DNA of 64,000 nucleotides from an uncultured Latescibacterota bacterium (GTDB lineage Bacteria > Latescibacterota > UBA2968), in contig OY282377.1 in NCBI GenBank assembly GCA_958295785.1, forward strand, positions 1,130,394 to 1,194,393, read 5' to 3'. Below, one piece after another: positions 16,428 to 25,794 of the stretch (the first letter of the stretch is position 1; each line of letters begins with the position of its first letter). The notes beneath the pieces are model-generated. The model saw only the letters and a list, made by a program, of their open reading frames with translations. It searched no databases and was not told where the DNA came from. Both the position numbers and the translations under genes were made by a program.

Positions 16428-16743
16428 AAAGTACTGCGCGCACGCCTTTGCGGTCTCCCCGCCGGAAAGTGCCATTGACGAAGACGATGAGGCCCTCGCG
16501 GAAAAAGTCGCGGCTTTTATCGCGGGTCGCAAACTCACGGTGCCGGCCATTATGGTACTTGAAACCGGGCGGCCCTTGAATTACATTGGCAGTCAGCTTT
16601 TGACCTTTTTGTCGCCCTTTGTCTCCATCATCTTTTCCACAACGGCTGAATTTGATCGCTTCACGCGCTTTCTCGAAAAGCGGGAAAGCATCCCCTGTCT
16701 CATTCGCCACATTGAAACCCTGGAAAACAAACGCCATGGATAA
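16393..16743 (+). CDS. Hypothetical protein between the membrane protein and the MutL-family ATPase
   Basis: The 116-residue protein is not recognised. It starts at ATG 16393 inside the preceding gene and ends eight bases inside the following one, so it is tightly packed in the operon. An acidic stretch, AIDEDDEALAEKVAAFIAGR, is followed by a hydrophobic span at about residues 65-85 (LLTFLSPFVSIIFS), which could be one membrane helix or an amphipathic anchor. The frame may extend upstream to 16261, but that would lie wholly within its neighbour. Confidence 0.6.
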   Translation: MWPNNTSLTRLKKYCAHAFAVSPPESAIDEDDEALAEKVAAFIAGRKLTVPAIMVLETGRPLNYIGSQLLTFLSPFVSIIFSTTAEFDRFTRFLEKRESIPCLIRHIETLENKRHG

Positions 16744-18526
16744 ACTCGACGTCGTCATTGCCACCGATTGCGGCAGCACCACGACCAAAGCCATTTTGAT
16801 CGAAAAAAAAGACGAGGTCTATCGCCAGACCTATCGCGGCGAAGCCCCCACTACAGTGGAAGCGCCTTACGAAGACGTCACGCGCGGGGTGCTCAATGCG
16901 ATTCAAGAAGTGGAAGAACTCTCGGGCAGGCAGATTCTCGACGGCGAAACCATCATCGCCCCAGCAGATGGAAACCGCGGCGTGGATATCTACATTTCCA
17001 CCAGCAGCGCGGGGGGCGGCTTGCAGATGATGGTCGCAGGCGTCATTAAGGCCATGACCGGCGAAAGCGCGCAGCGGTGCGCGCTCGGCGCAGGCGCGAT
17101 AGTCATGGACGTGCTCGCGTCGAATGACGGGCGGCAACCCCACGAAAAAATTGAGCGCATTCGCCAGTTGCGCCCCGATATGGTGCTCTTGTCCGGCGGC
17201 ACGGACGGGGGCACGATCTCGCATGTTGTCGAACTCGCCGAATTTATCGCCGCAGCCGATCCCAAACCCCGGTTTGGATCGGGGTATCAACTGCCCGTCA
17301 TTTACGCGGGCAATCGAGATGCGGCTCCTGAAATCGAACGCACCCTGGGCCACAAAACCGCCCTGACCATCGCGGAAAACATCCGCCCCAAGCTCGAAGC
17401 GGAAAACCTAGGGCCCGCGCGCCATGTGATCCACGATCTCTTTCTCGAACACGTCATGGCACAAGCGCCCGGGTATCGCAAGCTCATCGCCATGACAGAC
17501 GCGCCCATCATGCCCACGCCCGGCGCGGTTGGCCTGATGATGCAAACCGCGTCCAAACGGCAGAATATCAATGTTGTGGGCGTGGATATCGGCGGTGCCA
17601 CCACCGATGTTTTCAGCGTTTTTGACGGAATTTTCAACCGCACGGTATCGGCCAATCTCGGCATGTCCTACAGCGTGTCCAACGTGCTCGCCGAAGCCGG
17701 CCTCGATTCTGTGATGCGCTGGTTGCCCTTTCGCTTGGACGAAGCCGATTTGCGCGACCGCATCAAAAACAAAATGATCCGCCCGACCACGATTCCGCAC
17801 CTGCTCGAAGAATTGCAAGTCGAACAGGCCATTGCCCGCGAAGCCCTGCGCTTGGCCTTTGTCCAGCACCGCGCACTGGCCGTGGGCCTCAAAGGCGTGC
17901 AAGCCGAGCGCACCCTGTCCGACGTGTTTGACCAATCCAGCGGCGGGGAAAGCCTCATCAAAATGCGCGCCCTCGACCTCCTCGTGGGCAGCGGCGGGGT
18001 CTTGTCGCACGCGCCGCGCCGCGTGCAAACCGCCGCCATGCTCATCGACGCGTTTCAGCCCGAGGGCATCACGCGCCTGGCTGTTGACAGCATTTTCATG
18101 ATGCCGCACTTGGGCGTGCTCTCATCCGTGGATGAACGCGCCGCCACGCAGGTCTTTGAACGCGACTGCCTCATTTACCTCGGCACCTGCATCGCGCCCA
18201 TCGGGCAGGGCAAACTCGGCGCGGCCTGTGCCCAATACGAAATCGACCTGCCCAGCGGCGCGCAATCCGGCGCGCTCAACACGGGCGACCTGCTGCACTT
18301 TTCACTCGAAGCGGACGAGGAAGCACGCCTCACCCTGCGGCCCGAACGCCACATAGACGCGGGCGCAGGGCCGGGCCGAGAACTAACCACCGCGGTCAAA
18401 GGCGGCGCGGCCGGGCTGATCCTCGACGGCCGCGGACGCCCCTTGGTCTTTGCCGAAGACCGCACCCAACGCGCGGATCAACTGCGCCAATGGAGCGAGG
18501 TTCTCGACCATTATCCCAAAAATTGA
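16736..18526 (+). CDS. MutL/GlmL-family ASKHA ATPase (glutamate mutase L-like)
   Basis: The 596-residue protein has the actin/Hsp70-like ATPase layout. Phosphate-1 is ATDCGSTTTKAILIE at residues 8-22, a second glycine motif VVGVDIGGATTDVFSVF lies near residue 282, and VLLSGGTDGGT is at about 150-160. These are the hallmarks of the MutL family beside adenosylcobalamin glutamate mutase. No mutase gene occurs here. Instead the gene lies among membrane-protein genes, so a role powering or regulating that set is more likely than mutase activation. The C-terminal 100 residues form a separate beta-rich region. Confidence 0.85.
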   Translation: MDKLDVVIATDCGSTTTKAILIEKKDEVYRQTYRGEAPTTVEAPYEDVTRGVLNAIQEVEELSGRQILDGETIIAPADGNRGVDIYISTSSAGGGLQMMVAGVIKAMTGESAQRCALGAGAIVMDVLASNDGRQPHEKIERIRQLRPDMVLLSGGTDGGTISHVVELAEFIAAADPKPRFGSGYQLPVIYAGNRDAAPEIERTLGHKTALTIAENIRPKLEAENLGPARHVIHDLFLEHVMAQAPGYRKLIAMTDAPIMPTPGAVGLMMQTASKRQNINVVGVDIGGATTDVFSVFDGIFNRTVSANLGMSYSVSNVLAEAGLDSVMRWLPFRLDEADLRDRIKNKMIRPTTIPHLLEELQVEQAIAREALRLAFVQHRALAVGLKGVQAERTLSDVFDQSSGGESLIKMRALDLLVGSGGVLSHAPRRVQTAAMLIDAFQPEGITRLAVDSIFMMPHLGVLSSVDERAATQVFERDCLIYLGTCIAPIGQGKLGAACAQYEIDLPSGAQSGALNTGDLLHFSLEADEEARLTLRPERHIDAGAGPGRELTTAVKGGAAGLILDGRGRPLVFAEDRTQRADQLRQWSEVLDHYPKN

Positions 18527-19064
18527 GAAATCAGTGGTCAGTTACTCCGCCCTATCTCCATCAACAGTAGGGACAGGCCGACGACCAAACGGGAATGGGT
18601 TTTCGGATCACTCTATCCCCATCAACCATAGGGACAGGCCGCTCGGGGCCGCGGCACATTCGAACATTATTCCCCTCAACCGTAGGGACAGGCCCCCGTG
18701 CCTGTCCTTGCCCCAACCCCAAGTGGTCAGTGGTTACCCCCCCAAATGTGCGGAACGGAGTACAACGGCGTAGCAGTTGAGCGGGTCTGAGCAATGGGTA
18801 ACAACGACCTGTTGTCTCCTGTTCGTCGATTCGTCGATATGCGTGTTAAAAAAAAATTAACAGGACTTTTGAACCAAAAATGTTTATCTTCGTTCGCCCG
18901 CTACCAAAAGCGAGGCTACAAATGTCCATAGCATTCAAAAATTCGCCCGTCAGCGAAATCGCCAAATCCCCAAAAAAAGACGCATGGCACACACACCGGG
19001 CTTATAGGCACCGAATTGAAATGCTGTGCAGCGAGGCCGCGCTCAATTTAAAGGCATTAGATTT
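18527..19064. repeat. Intergenic region with repeat array
   Basis: This gene-free gap of 538 bases has heptamer-type CAGTGGTCAGT near both ends of its first half (18532 and 18722). Between them are three degenerate copies of CCATCAACnnTAGGGACAGGCC at about 18558, 18619 and 18674, roughly 55-60 bases apart. The third continues into the hairpin GGGACAGGCCCCCGTGCCTGTCC. The rest, from about 18790, shows no gene; it includes a small hairpin GTTAAAAAAAAATTAAC at 18845 and may carry the promoter of the next gene. Confidence 0.7.
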
Positions 19065-20183
19065 ATGGCACATGCATACACCCCCGGCCTTCGCGTGACG
19101 CGGCAGGCTCGGCTTCAACGCCAGCGGCAACTGCCCCTCAAGGGCGAGGTCGCGGTGGCGCAGGGCGATAAGGTGACGCGCGATCAGGTCGTTGCGCGCA
19201 CGGACTTGCCCGGCAATGTCACCACCCTCAATCTGGTCAACATCTTGAGTTGCACGCCCGAGGAATTGCCCAATTACATGCTCAAGCGCGAAGGCGATGC
19301 GGTCGAAGTTGGCGAACCCATTGCAGAGACGCGGCCCTTCATCAAATGGTTCAAAACCACGGTCAAAGCACCGATCAGCGGCACGCTCGAAAACATCTCC
19401 AAAATCACCGGACAAGTCCTGTTCCGCGCGCCGCCGCGACCCGTTCAGGTGATGGCCTATATCGACGGCAGCGTGGTCAATGTTTTGCCCAACGAAGGCG
19501 TCATCGTCGAAACCACAGGCGTTTTTGTGCAGGGCATCTTTGGCGTGGGCGGCGAAACATGGGGGCCCCTGCACGTCATCTCCAGCGGGCCGGATGAGAT
19601 CCTAAGCGCGGATCAACTCGACGCCGAGTGCGCGGGCAAAATCGTAGTGGGGGGCAATTTGCTGACCCGCGAGGTGATCGACAAAGCGCGGGAAACCGGC
19701 GCGGTTGGCATCATTGGGGGGGGGATCCGAGACGCGGATTTGCGCGACCTGCTCGGCTACGACTTGGGCGTCGCCATCACCGGCACCGAGGATATTGGCC
19801 TCAGCGTCATTGTCACCGAGGGCTTTGGCCCCATTGCCATGGCGCGCAAAACCTTCGACATTCTGCGGGAAAACAACGGCAAAGAGACCTCTATCTCGGG
19901 GGCCACGCAGATCCGCGCAGGCGTGTTGCGGCCCGAAATCATCATTCCAGAAGCCGACGCGGCCCATCGCGCCGAAGAAGGTGATCAGTTGGGCCTCGTT
20001 GAAGGGGCGCACTTGCGGGCGATTCGCGCACCGCATTTTGGTCGCGTGGGCAAAGTCGCGGCCCTGCCGCCCGAGTTGCAGATGGTCGAATCCGAAACCC
20101 GCGTGCGCGTGCTCGAAGTCGAATTTGAAAATGGCGACCGCGCCATTGTGCCCCGCGCCAATGTCGAGCTCATCGAAGAATAA
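19065..20183 (+). CDS. Operon protein with lipoyl/barrel-like N-terminus and KOW-like C-terminus
   Basis: This 372-residue soluble protein has no assigned function that I know. The region about 55-130 (YMLKREGDAVEVGEPIAE, then TVKAPISGTLENISKITGQV) looks like a biotinyl/lipoyl hammerhead. The middle has a Rossmann-like VGIIGGGIRDADLRDLLG. The C-terminus HFGRVGKVAALPPELQMVES leading to VEFENGDRAIVPRANVELIEE has the shape of a KOW beta-barrel. ATG 19065 is chosen because the region before it is low in coding character. It probably forms a complex with the MutL-family ATPase or the membrane proteins downstream. Confidence 0.65.
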   Translation: MAHAYTPGLRVTRQARLQRQRQLPLKGEVAVAQGDKVTRDQVVARTDLPGNVTTLNLVNILSCTPEELPNYMLKREGDAVEVGEPIAETRPFIKWFKTTVKAPISGTLENISKITGQVLFRAPPRPVQVMAYIDGSVVNVLPNEGVIVETTGVFVQGIFGVGGETWGPLHVISSGPDEILSADQLDAECAGKIVVGGNLLTREVIDKARETGAVGIIGGGIRDADLRDLLGYDLGVAITGTEDIGLSVIVTEGFGPIAMARKTFDILRENNGKETSISGATQIRAGVLRPEIIIPEADAAHRAEEGDQLGLVEGAHLRAIRAPHFGRVGKVAALPPELQMVESETRVRVLEVEFENGDRAIVPRANVELIEE

Positions 20184-20207
20184 CCCACCCGATAGGGAGA
20201 TAGCCTC

Positions 20208-21410
20208 ATGCGATATTGTTTTCTTTTTTTAGCCCTGCTGTTTGGCGCGGCACCCATACACGCGCAACAACCCACAGGGGTTGAAGCGATAGACACCCCC
20301 AACGATTCGGGCGGCAGCATCACCGTCACATGGGCCCGCGCAGAACTGCCCGATGGGGCGGTCTATAAACTCGCAGTCGGCGAATCGGAACATGGGCCTT
20401 TTCATCCCATCAACCGCAGCGAGGTCAATTTGCAATCCACGGACCCCGGCACCTTTGGGCACGGCGACGAAACGCACCACAGGGTCTTTGCCAAAATCAC
20501 CGAATATGCCGACCTCGCGGATCCGTCAAACCGGCTCCCCATTGAAAACGGCAAAACCTATTATGTGCGGGTCAACGCGCAACTCCCTTCCGGCGAGACA
20601 TTGCCCTTTGCCATCGCGTCTGCAACCGCGTCTGAAAACTTCTTCAACTGGAGCAAGGGCAACAATTTTGTCATCGGCACTGTTTTTTCGCTCATCATTT
20701 TGGGCGGCATCATCCTCGCCCAAAAGCGCGACCTTTTCATTCGGCGCATCGCCGGCCTCGAAGCCTTGGACGAAGCCCTGGGCCGCGCCACTGAAATGGG
20801 CAAACCCGTGCTCTTTGCACACGGATTGCATCCCATGGGCAGTGTTTCCACCATTGCGGCGATCAACGTGCTCTCTCGCGTGGCCAATCGCACCGCTGAA
20901 TTTAATACCGAATTGCGCGTGGCGAATAACGATCCCATCGTGATGGCCGTGAGCCGAGAGGTCGTCAAGGAATCCTATCTCAATGCCGGGCGGCCCGACG
21001 CGTATTCCGAGGACATGGTCTTTATGGTTGCCACCGAGCAATTTAGTTATGCCGCCGCGCTCGACGGCATGATGGTGCGCGACCGACCCGCCACCAATAT
21101 TCTGATGGGCTATTTCTACGCCGAATCCCTGCTTTTGGCCGAAACCGGCGCGTCTATCGGGGCGATTCAGATCGCGGGCACGGATTCCTATACCCAACTG
21201 CCCTTTTTCATCACCACCTGCGACTACACCTTGATGGGCGAAGAACTCTACGCCGCGAGTGCGTATCTCTCCCGCGAACCCAAGTTGCTCGGCAGCCTCA
21301 AGGGGCAGGACATCGGCAAAGCCGTGCTCTTGATCGCCATGATCTTGGGTACGCTGTTGGCGACCGTCTTTGACTTCGACACCCTCACGCACGTTTTCTC
21401 GGCGGATTAA
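20208..21410 (+). CDS. Membrane-anchored protein with extracytoplasmic FN3-like domain
   Basis: The 400-residue protein starts with a signal peptide (FLALLFGAAPIHA) after a GGGAGA site. Residues about 25-145 form a fibronectin-III-like domain (SITVTWARAELPDGAVYKL, then GKTYYVRVNAQL). A membrane helix at about 147-168 (FVIGTVFSLIILGGIILAQK) is followed by a cytoplasmic alpha/beta domain with LFAHGLHPMGSVST and ASIGAIQIAGTDSYTQLPFF. A last hydrophobic segment lies near 370-390. It starts the four membrane-protein genes of this operon. Confidence 0.68.
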   Translation: MRYCFLFLALLFGAAPIHAQQPTGVEAIDTPNDSGGSITVTWARAELPDGAVYKLAVGESEHGPFHPINRSEVNLQSTDPGTFGHGDETHHRVFAKITEYADLADPSNRLPIENGKTYYVRVNAQLPSGETLPFAIASATASENFFNWSKGNNFVIGTVFSLIILGGIILAQKRDLFIRRIAGLEALDEALGRATEMGKPVLFAHGLHPMGSVSTIAAINVLSRVANRTAEFNTELRVANNDPIVMAVSREVVKESYLNAGRPDAYSEDMVFMVATEQFSYAAALDGMMVRDRPATNILMGYFYAESLLLAETGASIGAIQIAGTDSYTQLPFFITTCDYTLMGEELYAASAYLSREPKLLGSLKGQDIGKAVLLIAMILGTLLATVFDFDTLTHVFSAD

Positions 21411-21422
21411 CAGGAGTCTCAC

Positions 21423-22082
21423 ATGCTTTTTTTAAGACGTACACTCCCGCTGATCATCGCCTTTGTCATGGGCGTCATCGGCATTCTGTGTTTTTACATC
21501 CCACACAGCGCAGCGGAAAGCCTCGAATTGGAATTGACCAAGTGGGACCGCATTGTCGCGGCGTTCGCGCTGGTGCTGGGCATCTACAGCTTGATGCGCT
21601 TGCACTGGACGCGCGTGAGACGGCAGAACCCCGGGTGGGGATACAGTTTTCTCGTGTTCGTGGGCTTTGCGATCATGACCCTGTTTGCGATTTACAACGA
21701 CGGACAGGGGCCGCTCAATCCCCAAGAAATCGACACAGGCCCCTTTGTGTGGATGTACAACAATGTGCAAGTGCCCGCGGACGCCACCATGTTCTCCATC
21801 CTCGCGTTTTTCATCGCATCGGCGGCGTATCGCACCTTTCGCGCACGCACGCCCGAAGCGGCCATTCTGCTCGTATCGGCCATCATCGTCATGATAGGGC
21901 GCGTGCCCATTGGCGCGGCCATTTACCATGCATTGCCCGACCTCGCCCAATGGATGATGGACGTGCCCAACTTGGCGGCCAAGCGCGGCATCTTGCTCGG
22001 CGTCAGCTTGGGCGCGGTCGCAACGGCCTTGCGGATCATCTTTGGCATTGAACGCTCTTATCTCGGCGGAGGCGAAGAATGA
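21423..22082 (+). CDS. Six-helix integral membrane protein of the MutL-family operon
   Basis: The 219-residue protein has about six predicted membrane helices (near residues 8-30, 45-60, 74-92, 122-138, 146-164 and 190-208). Short loops separate them; the one with GPLNPQEIDTGPFVWMYNN is the longest. No motif identifies a transporter family. AGGAG precedes the ATG, and the stop overlaps the next start in ATGA, indicating obligatory co-expression. Confidence 0.65.
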   Translation: MLFLRRTLPLIIAFVMGVIGILCFYIPHSAAESLELELTKWDRIVAAFALVLGIYSLMRLHWTRVRRQNPGWGYSFLVFVGFAIMTLFAIYNDGQGPLNPQEIDTGPFVWMYNNVQVPADATMFSILAFFIASAAYRTFRARTPEAAILLVSAIIVMIGRVPIGAAIYHALPDLAQWMMDVPNLAAKRGILLGVSLGAVATALRIIFGIERSYLGGGEE

Positions 22083-22909
22083 AAGCCTTTTTGCTCAACC
22101 TCGACCGTCGCGTCATCTTCGTGTTTGTCGCGCTCGGCATTGTCATTCCCTCGCTGGCGCCGGTGCGTATGCCCATCCCCATCACCAAAGACGTGCAGGC
22201 GATTTACGACACCATTGAAGATGTGGGCGCGAAAAATGGCACGGTGCTCATTTCGTTCGACTATGGCCCCAGCGCCAAGCCCGAAGTGCAACCCATGGCG
22301 CTTTCGGTGTTGCGCCATTGTTTTCGCAATCAAATCAAAGTGATCGGCATGTCGCACATTCCGACCTCTGTGGGGCTTGCCCAACGAGCATTCGAAACCG
22401 CCGCGAAAGAATACGGCGCGCAATACGGCGAGGATTACACGTTCTTGGGGTTCAAGCCGGGCGGTGGCTCTTTGGTCATCAACATGGGCAGCGACTTTCA
22501 CGGCGCGTTCCAAAAAGACCTGCGAGGCAGCGACACAGCCGAATTATCCGTGACAAAAAACATCAGGGGCTTGGCGGATTTCGCCTATGTGATCTGCTTG
22601 GCATCGGGCAACACCCCCGACGGCCTGTGGATCCCCTACGGGCAGGAACGCTACAAATTCAAATTTGGCCTCGGTTGCACAGCGGTGATGGCGCCCGATC
22701 AATATCCCTATTTGCAATCGGGCCAAATGAACGGCATGATGGGCGGCTTGGCCGGCGCTGCCGAATACGAAACCCTGATTAACGCATCGGGCAAAGCCAC
22801 CGCGGGCATGGGCGCGCAATCTTTTGTGCATCTCATCATCATTTGCTTCATCGTCTTGGGCAATGTGATGTTTTTCCTCTATGGTCGGCAGAAAGGCGGT
22901 GCCCAGTGA
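22079..22909 (+). CDS. Membrane-anchored Rossmann-like protein of the MutL-family operon
   Basis: A 276-residue protein with one membrane helix at each end (residues about 9-28 and 246-268) and an alpha/beta domain between them. The domain contains TVLISFDYGPSAKPEVQPMA and GGLAGAAEYETLI, which echo in order and tone the C-terminal domain of the 20208 gene product, suggesting related modules in two chains. It overlaps the preceding gene (ATGA) and the following one (GTGA). Confidence 0.65.
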   Translation: MKAFLLNLDRRVIFVFVALGIVIPSLAPVRMPIPITKDVQAIYDTIEDVGAKNGTVLISFDYGPSAKPEVQPMALSVLRHCFRNQIKVIGMSHIPTSVGLAQRAFETAAKEYGAQYGEDYTFLGFKPGGGSLVINMGSDFHGAFQKDLRGSDTAELSVTKNIRGLADFAYVICLASGNTPDGLWIPYGQERYKFKFGLGCTAVMAPDQYPYLQSGQMNGMMGGLAGAAEYETLINASGKATAGMGAQSFVHLIIICFIVLGNVMFFLYGRQKGGAQ

Positions 22910-23637
22910 ATCGCGATCATCTTGTTTTTTTTCTCTTTTTGCTCGTCTTTGCCGCAGTCAATATTTACCTCTTTGCATCGGGCAGCCTGCCCGCGAACAT
23001 GACCGGCTTGGGCACGTTTATCGCGGCGGGCATTACCCTGTCGCTCTACAGCTTTTTGTACAAAGACAATCCCCTCTTCAAATTTGCCGAAAACCTCTAC
23101 GTGGGCGTCGCGGCCGCATACACGCTCAATCAGGTGTGGTACACCGTGCTCCTGCCCGACGTCATCACGCCCATCTCGGAACTCGATGGCGAAAGCATGA
23201 ACAATTTGTGGTTGCTCGTGCCCACCATGCTCGGGTTCTTTATGCTCACGCAACTCTCTGCGGCAAAATACAGTTGGCTCAGCCGCATTGCGTTTGCGTT
23301 TGTCGTGGGCTTGGGATCCGGCCTCGCCATTCCGCGCACCATCGCGGCCAATTTGCTCGCCCAAATGCAGCCGACGATGCAGGCCATCACGCCCGATTTT
23401 GCGGGCGTCAATCTGTTTATTATTCTGGTCGGCGTCGTTGCGGTGCTCGTCTATTTCTTCTATTCTGTCGAACACACCGGCGCGGTCGGTGTGGCTTCCA
23501 AAATTGGCATCTATTTTTTGATGATCTCGTTTGGCGCGTCCTTTGGCTACACCATCATGGCGCGTCTTTCCCTGCTGATCGGGCGCGTCGGATTTTTGCT
23601 CGAAGAGTGGCTCGTGCTCCAACTGCCTTTGTTTTGA
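22906..23637 (+). CDS. Polytopic membrane protein ending the MutL-family operon
   Basis: The GTG start at 22906 overlaps the previous stop by four bases. The 243-residue product has about seven hydrophobic segments: FFLFLLVFAAVNIYLF, then others near residues 33-52, 62-80, 102-118, 124-147, 167-186 and 193-215. A periplasmic-type loop with LLPDVITPISELDGES lies between helices three and four. No family is recognised. It is the last of five consecutive genes (19065-23637) with tiny gaps or overlaps. Confidence 0.65.
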   Translation: MNRDHLVFFLFLLVFAAVNIYLFASGSLPANMTGLGTFIAAGITLSLYSFLYKDNPLFKFAENLYVGVAAAYTLNQVWYTVLLPDVITPISELDGESMNNLWLLVPTMLGFFMLTQLSAAKYSWLSRIAFAFVVGLGSGLAIPRTIAANLLAQMQPTMQAITPDFAGVNLFIILVGVVAVLVYFFYSVEHTGAVGVASKIGIYFLMISFGASFGYTIMARLSLLIGRVGFLLEEWLVLQLPLF

Positions 23638-23728
23638 CGGAGCGATCCGCAGTGGGCAAAACGAGTGACCGCGCGTTCAAAAAACCGGGAACGTTCAACA
23701 CCTCCAAGAAGTTCATAAAGCATTGTAC

Positions 23729-24691
23729 ATGCCCAATTCTGTGCTGACAGTAGATACCCTCCAAACGCATTTTCATACAGACAGCGGAACGGCTCGGGCC
23801 GTAGATGGTGTATCGTTCACACTCAACGCGGGCGAAACCTTTGGGCTCGTGGGTGAATCGGGGTGCGGCAAGAGCGTTACTTCCCTGTCCATCATGCGAT
23901 TGGTGCCCCATTCTGGCCGCATTGAAGGTGGGCGTATTTTTTTTCTGAACCGCGATCTGTTGTCCATTTCAGACGCTGAAATGCGCGATGTGCGCGGCAA
24001 TGAGATTGCGATGATTTTTCAAGAACCCATGACCAGCCTCAACCCGGTGTACACCTGCGGGTTTCAAGTGGATGAAGCCGTGCGCCGGCATCGGGGGCTT
24101 TCGGAAAAAGAAGCGCGTCAAAAAACAGTGGAAATGCTGCACTTGGTGGGCCTACCCGATCCCGAGCAGCGGGCAAACGAATACCCGCACCAGTTGTCCG
24201 GCGGGCAACGCCAGCGCGTGATGATCGCCATGGCCCTCTCGTGCAATCCCAAAGTGCTGATCGCCGACGAACCCACCACCGCGCTCGATGTCACCATTCA
24301 GGCCCAAATCCTCGACCTGTTGCGCGATTTGCAACGCCAACTCGGCATGGCGGTTTTGCTCATCACACACGACTTGGGCGTCATTGCCGAAGTTGCCGAT
24401 CAGGTGGCGGTGATGTACGCCGGCAAAATTGTGGAAATAGGGCCGGTCGATGCGATCTTTCACCACCCGATGCACCCCTACACCCGAGGGTTGCTCGCAT
24501 CCGTGCCCCGCTTGGACATGGTGCGCGACCGCCTCAAAACCATTCCGGGCCATGTGCCCGAAGCCACGCGCTTTGCATCCGGGTGTCGCTTTGCGGATCG
24601 GTGCGAAAGTGCCGATGCGATTTGCCGAGAAGCCATCCCGCCATTGGAAACGGTGGCTGGCGATCACCAAACCGCGTGTTGGATGGCGTAA
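23729..24691 (+). CDS. Oligopeptide/dipeptide ABC transporter ATPase (DppD/OppD type)
   Basis: The protein hydrolyses ATP to drive peptide or nickel import by a Dpp/Opp-type permease. Walker A GESGCGKS is at about residues 40-47, the signature is LSGGQRQR, and Walker B is [12 protein letters not shown] followed by ITHDLG. The C-terminal oligopeptide-specific region [16 protein letters not shown] and the cysteine-bearing CRFADRC are present. The 320-residue length is standard. ATG 23729 is preferred over the TTG two codons earlier. No permease or binding-protein gene is in the window. Confidence 0.93.
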   Translation: MPNSVLTVDTLQTHFHTDSGTARAVDGVSFTLNAGETFGLVGESGCGKSVTSLSIMRLVPHSGRIEGGRIFFLNRDLLSISDAEMRDVRGNEIAMIFQEPMTSLNPVYTCGFQVDEAVRRHRGLSEKEARQKTVEMLHLVGLPDPEQRANEYPHQLSGGQRQRVMIAMALSCNPKVLIADEPTTALDVTIQAQILDLLRDLQRQLGMAVLLITHDLGVIAEVADQVAVMYAGKIVEIGPVDAIFHHPMHPYTRGLLASVPRLDMVRDRLKTIPGHVPEATRFASGCRFADRCESADAICREAIPPLETVAGDHQTACWMA

Positions 24692-24811
24692 GGGAGGCAA
24701 GGGTGTTATTCGGGAATGTAGGGGCGCGGCCCCCGTGCCCGCCCGAAGGCGAAAAGCAACCACATGGGAACGCACACGGGCGGCGGGTTGGGCGGTAACT
24801 GACTACTAATC
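24692..24811. repeat. GC-rich hairpin and heptamer remnant between ABC ATPase genes
   Basis: The 120-base gap contains TAGGGGCGCGGCCCCCGTGCCCGCCCGAA (24719-24747 region), a member of the dispersed hairpin family also found near 34892, 52366 and 57150. It ends in GTAACTGACTACTAATC just before the next ATG, a degenerate heptamer array. Confidence 0.7.
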
Positions 24812-25789
24812 ATGCTTCTTCAAGTTCAAAATCTAAAAAAATACTACCCCATTTCCCAGGGACTCTTTGGTCGCTCAACGCGGCAGGTCAAAGCGGTGGA
24901 TGGCGTGAGTTTTGATATTTCTCCAGGCGAGACCCTCGGCTTGGTGGGCGAATCCGGATGCGGAAAAACCACGGTCGGTCGGGCGATTTCGCGCTTGATC
25001 GACGCGACCGCTGGCGCGGTTCGGTTTCGGGATACCGATGTGCTCGCGCTGAAAAAAAAGCAACTCCGCGCGTTGCGCCGGCACATGCAAATGATCTTTC
25101 AGGACCCTTATGGATCGCTCAACCCGCGCCTCACCGTTGGCGGCATTCTTTCGGAACCCCTGAAAATCCACAAAAAAAAAGATCGGGTCGCCGATCTGCT
25201 CAACACCGTGGGCTTATCGCCCGATGTGGCCCGACGCTATCCCCACGAATTTTCCGGAGGTCAGCGGCAGCGCATTGGCATTGCTCGGGCATTGGCCGTC
25301 AAACCGCAATTCATTGTGGCGGACGAACCCGTGTCCGCGCTCGACGTGTCCATCCAAGCGCAAATTGTCAACTTGCTTCAGGACTTGCAAGCGCAGTTTG
25401 GCCTGGCCTATCTCTTCATCGCCCACGACTTGAGCGTGGTCAAACACATCTCGAATCGCGTGGCGGTCATGTATTTGGGCCGCATTGTCGAATTGGCCGA
25501 GAGCCAAAAATTGTACGACAACCCGCAGCACCCCTATACGCGCGCCTTGCTCTCGTCCATTCCCGTGCCCGACCCGCGCGTCAAACGACCGCGCATCGTT
25601 TTGTCGGGGGACGTGCCCAGTCCGATCAACAGGCCATCGGGCTGTCCGTTTCACCCGCGTTGCCCCGAAGCCGTACGCGATTGTGCGCGGGAGATGCCCG
25701 CGCTTTTGGAGATCGAATCGGGTCACAGCGTGGCGTGTCTTTTGAGGCATCATGAGCCGACTTTCACCCCACCCATTGTAAAGGAGTAA
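24812..25789 (+). CDS. Oligopeptide/dipeptide ABC transporter ATPase (DppF/OppF type)
   Basis: This is the partner ATPase of the 23729 gene product. It has Walker [14 protein letters not shown], signature FSGGQRQR, Walker [19 protein letters not shown] and the OppF-type insert around residues 10-20 after [10 protein letters not shown]. The C-terminal [11 protein letters not shown] oligopeptide domain is complete at 325 residues. The two ATPases are separated by a repeat-filled spacer, so the original overlap or short gap has been expanded. Confidence 0.93.
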   Translation: MLLQVQNLKKYYPISQGLFGRSTRQVKAVDGVSFDISPGETLGLVGESGCGKTTVGRAISRLIDATAGAVRFRDTDVLALKKKQLRALRRHMQMIFQDPYGSLNPRLTVGGILSEPLKIHKKKDRVADLLNTVGLSPDVARRYPHEFSGGQRQRIGIARALAVKPQFIVADEPVSALDVSIQAQIVNLLQDLQAQFGLAYLFIAHDLSVVKHISNRVAVMYLGRIVELAESQKLYDNPQHPYTRALLSSIPVPDPRVKRPRIVLSGDVPSPINRPSGCPFHPRCPEAVRDCAREMPALLEIESGHSVACLLRHHEPTFTPPIVKE

Positions 25790-25794
25790 CGGTC

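Noticed and set aside
16736-18526. DNA mismatch-repair MutL
   Set aside because: The name is shared, but the ATPase motifs are those of the glutamate-mutase MutL (ASKHA) family, not of GHKL mismatch-repair proteins.
18540-18700. CRISPR array
   Set aside because: Only three short diverged repeats, no cas genes, and the repeat overlaps a dispersed hairpin family.
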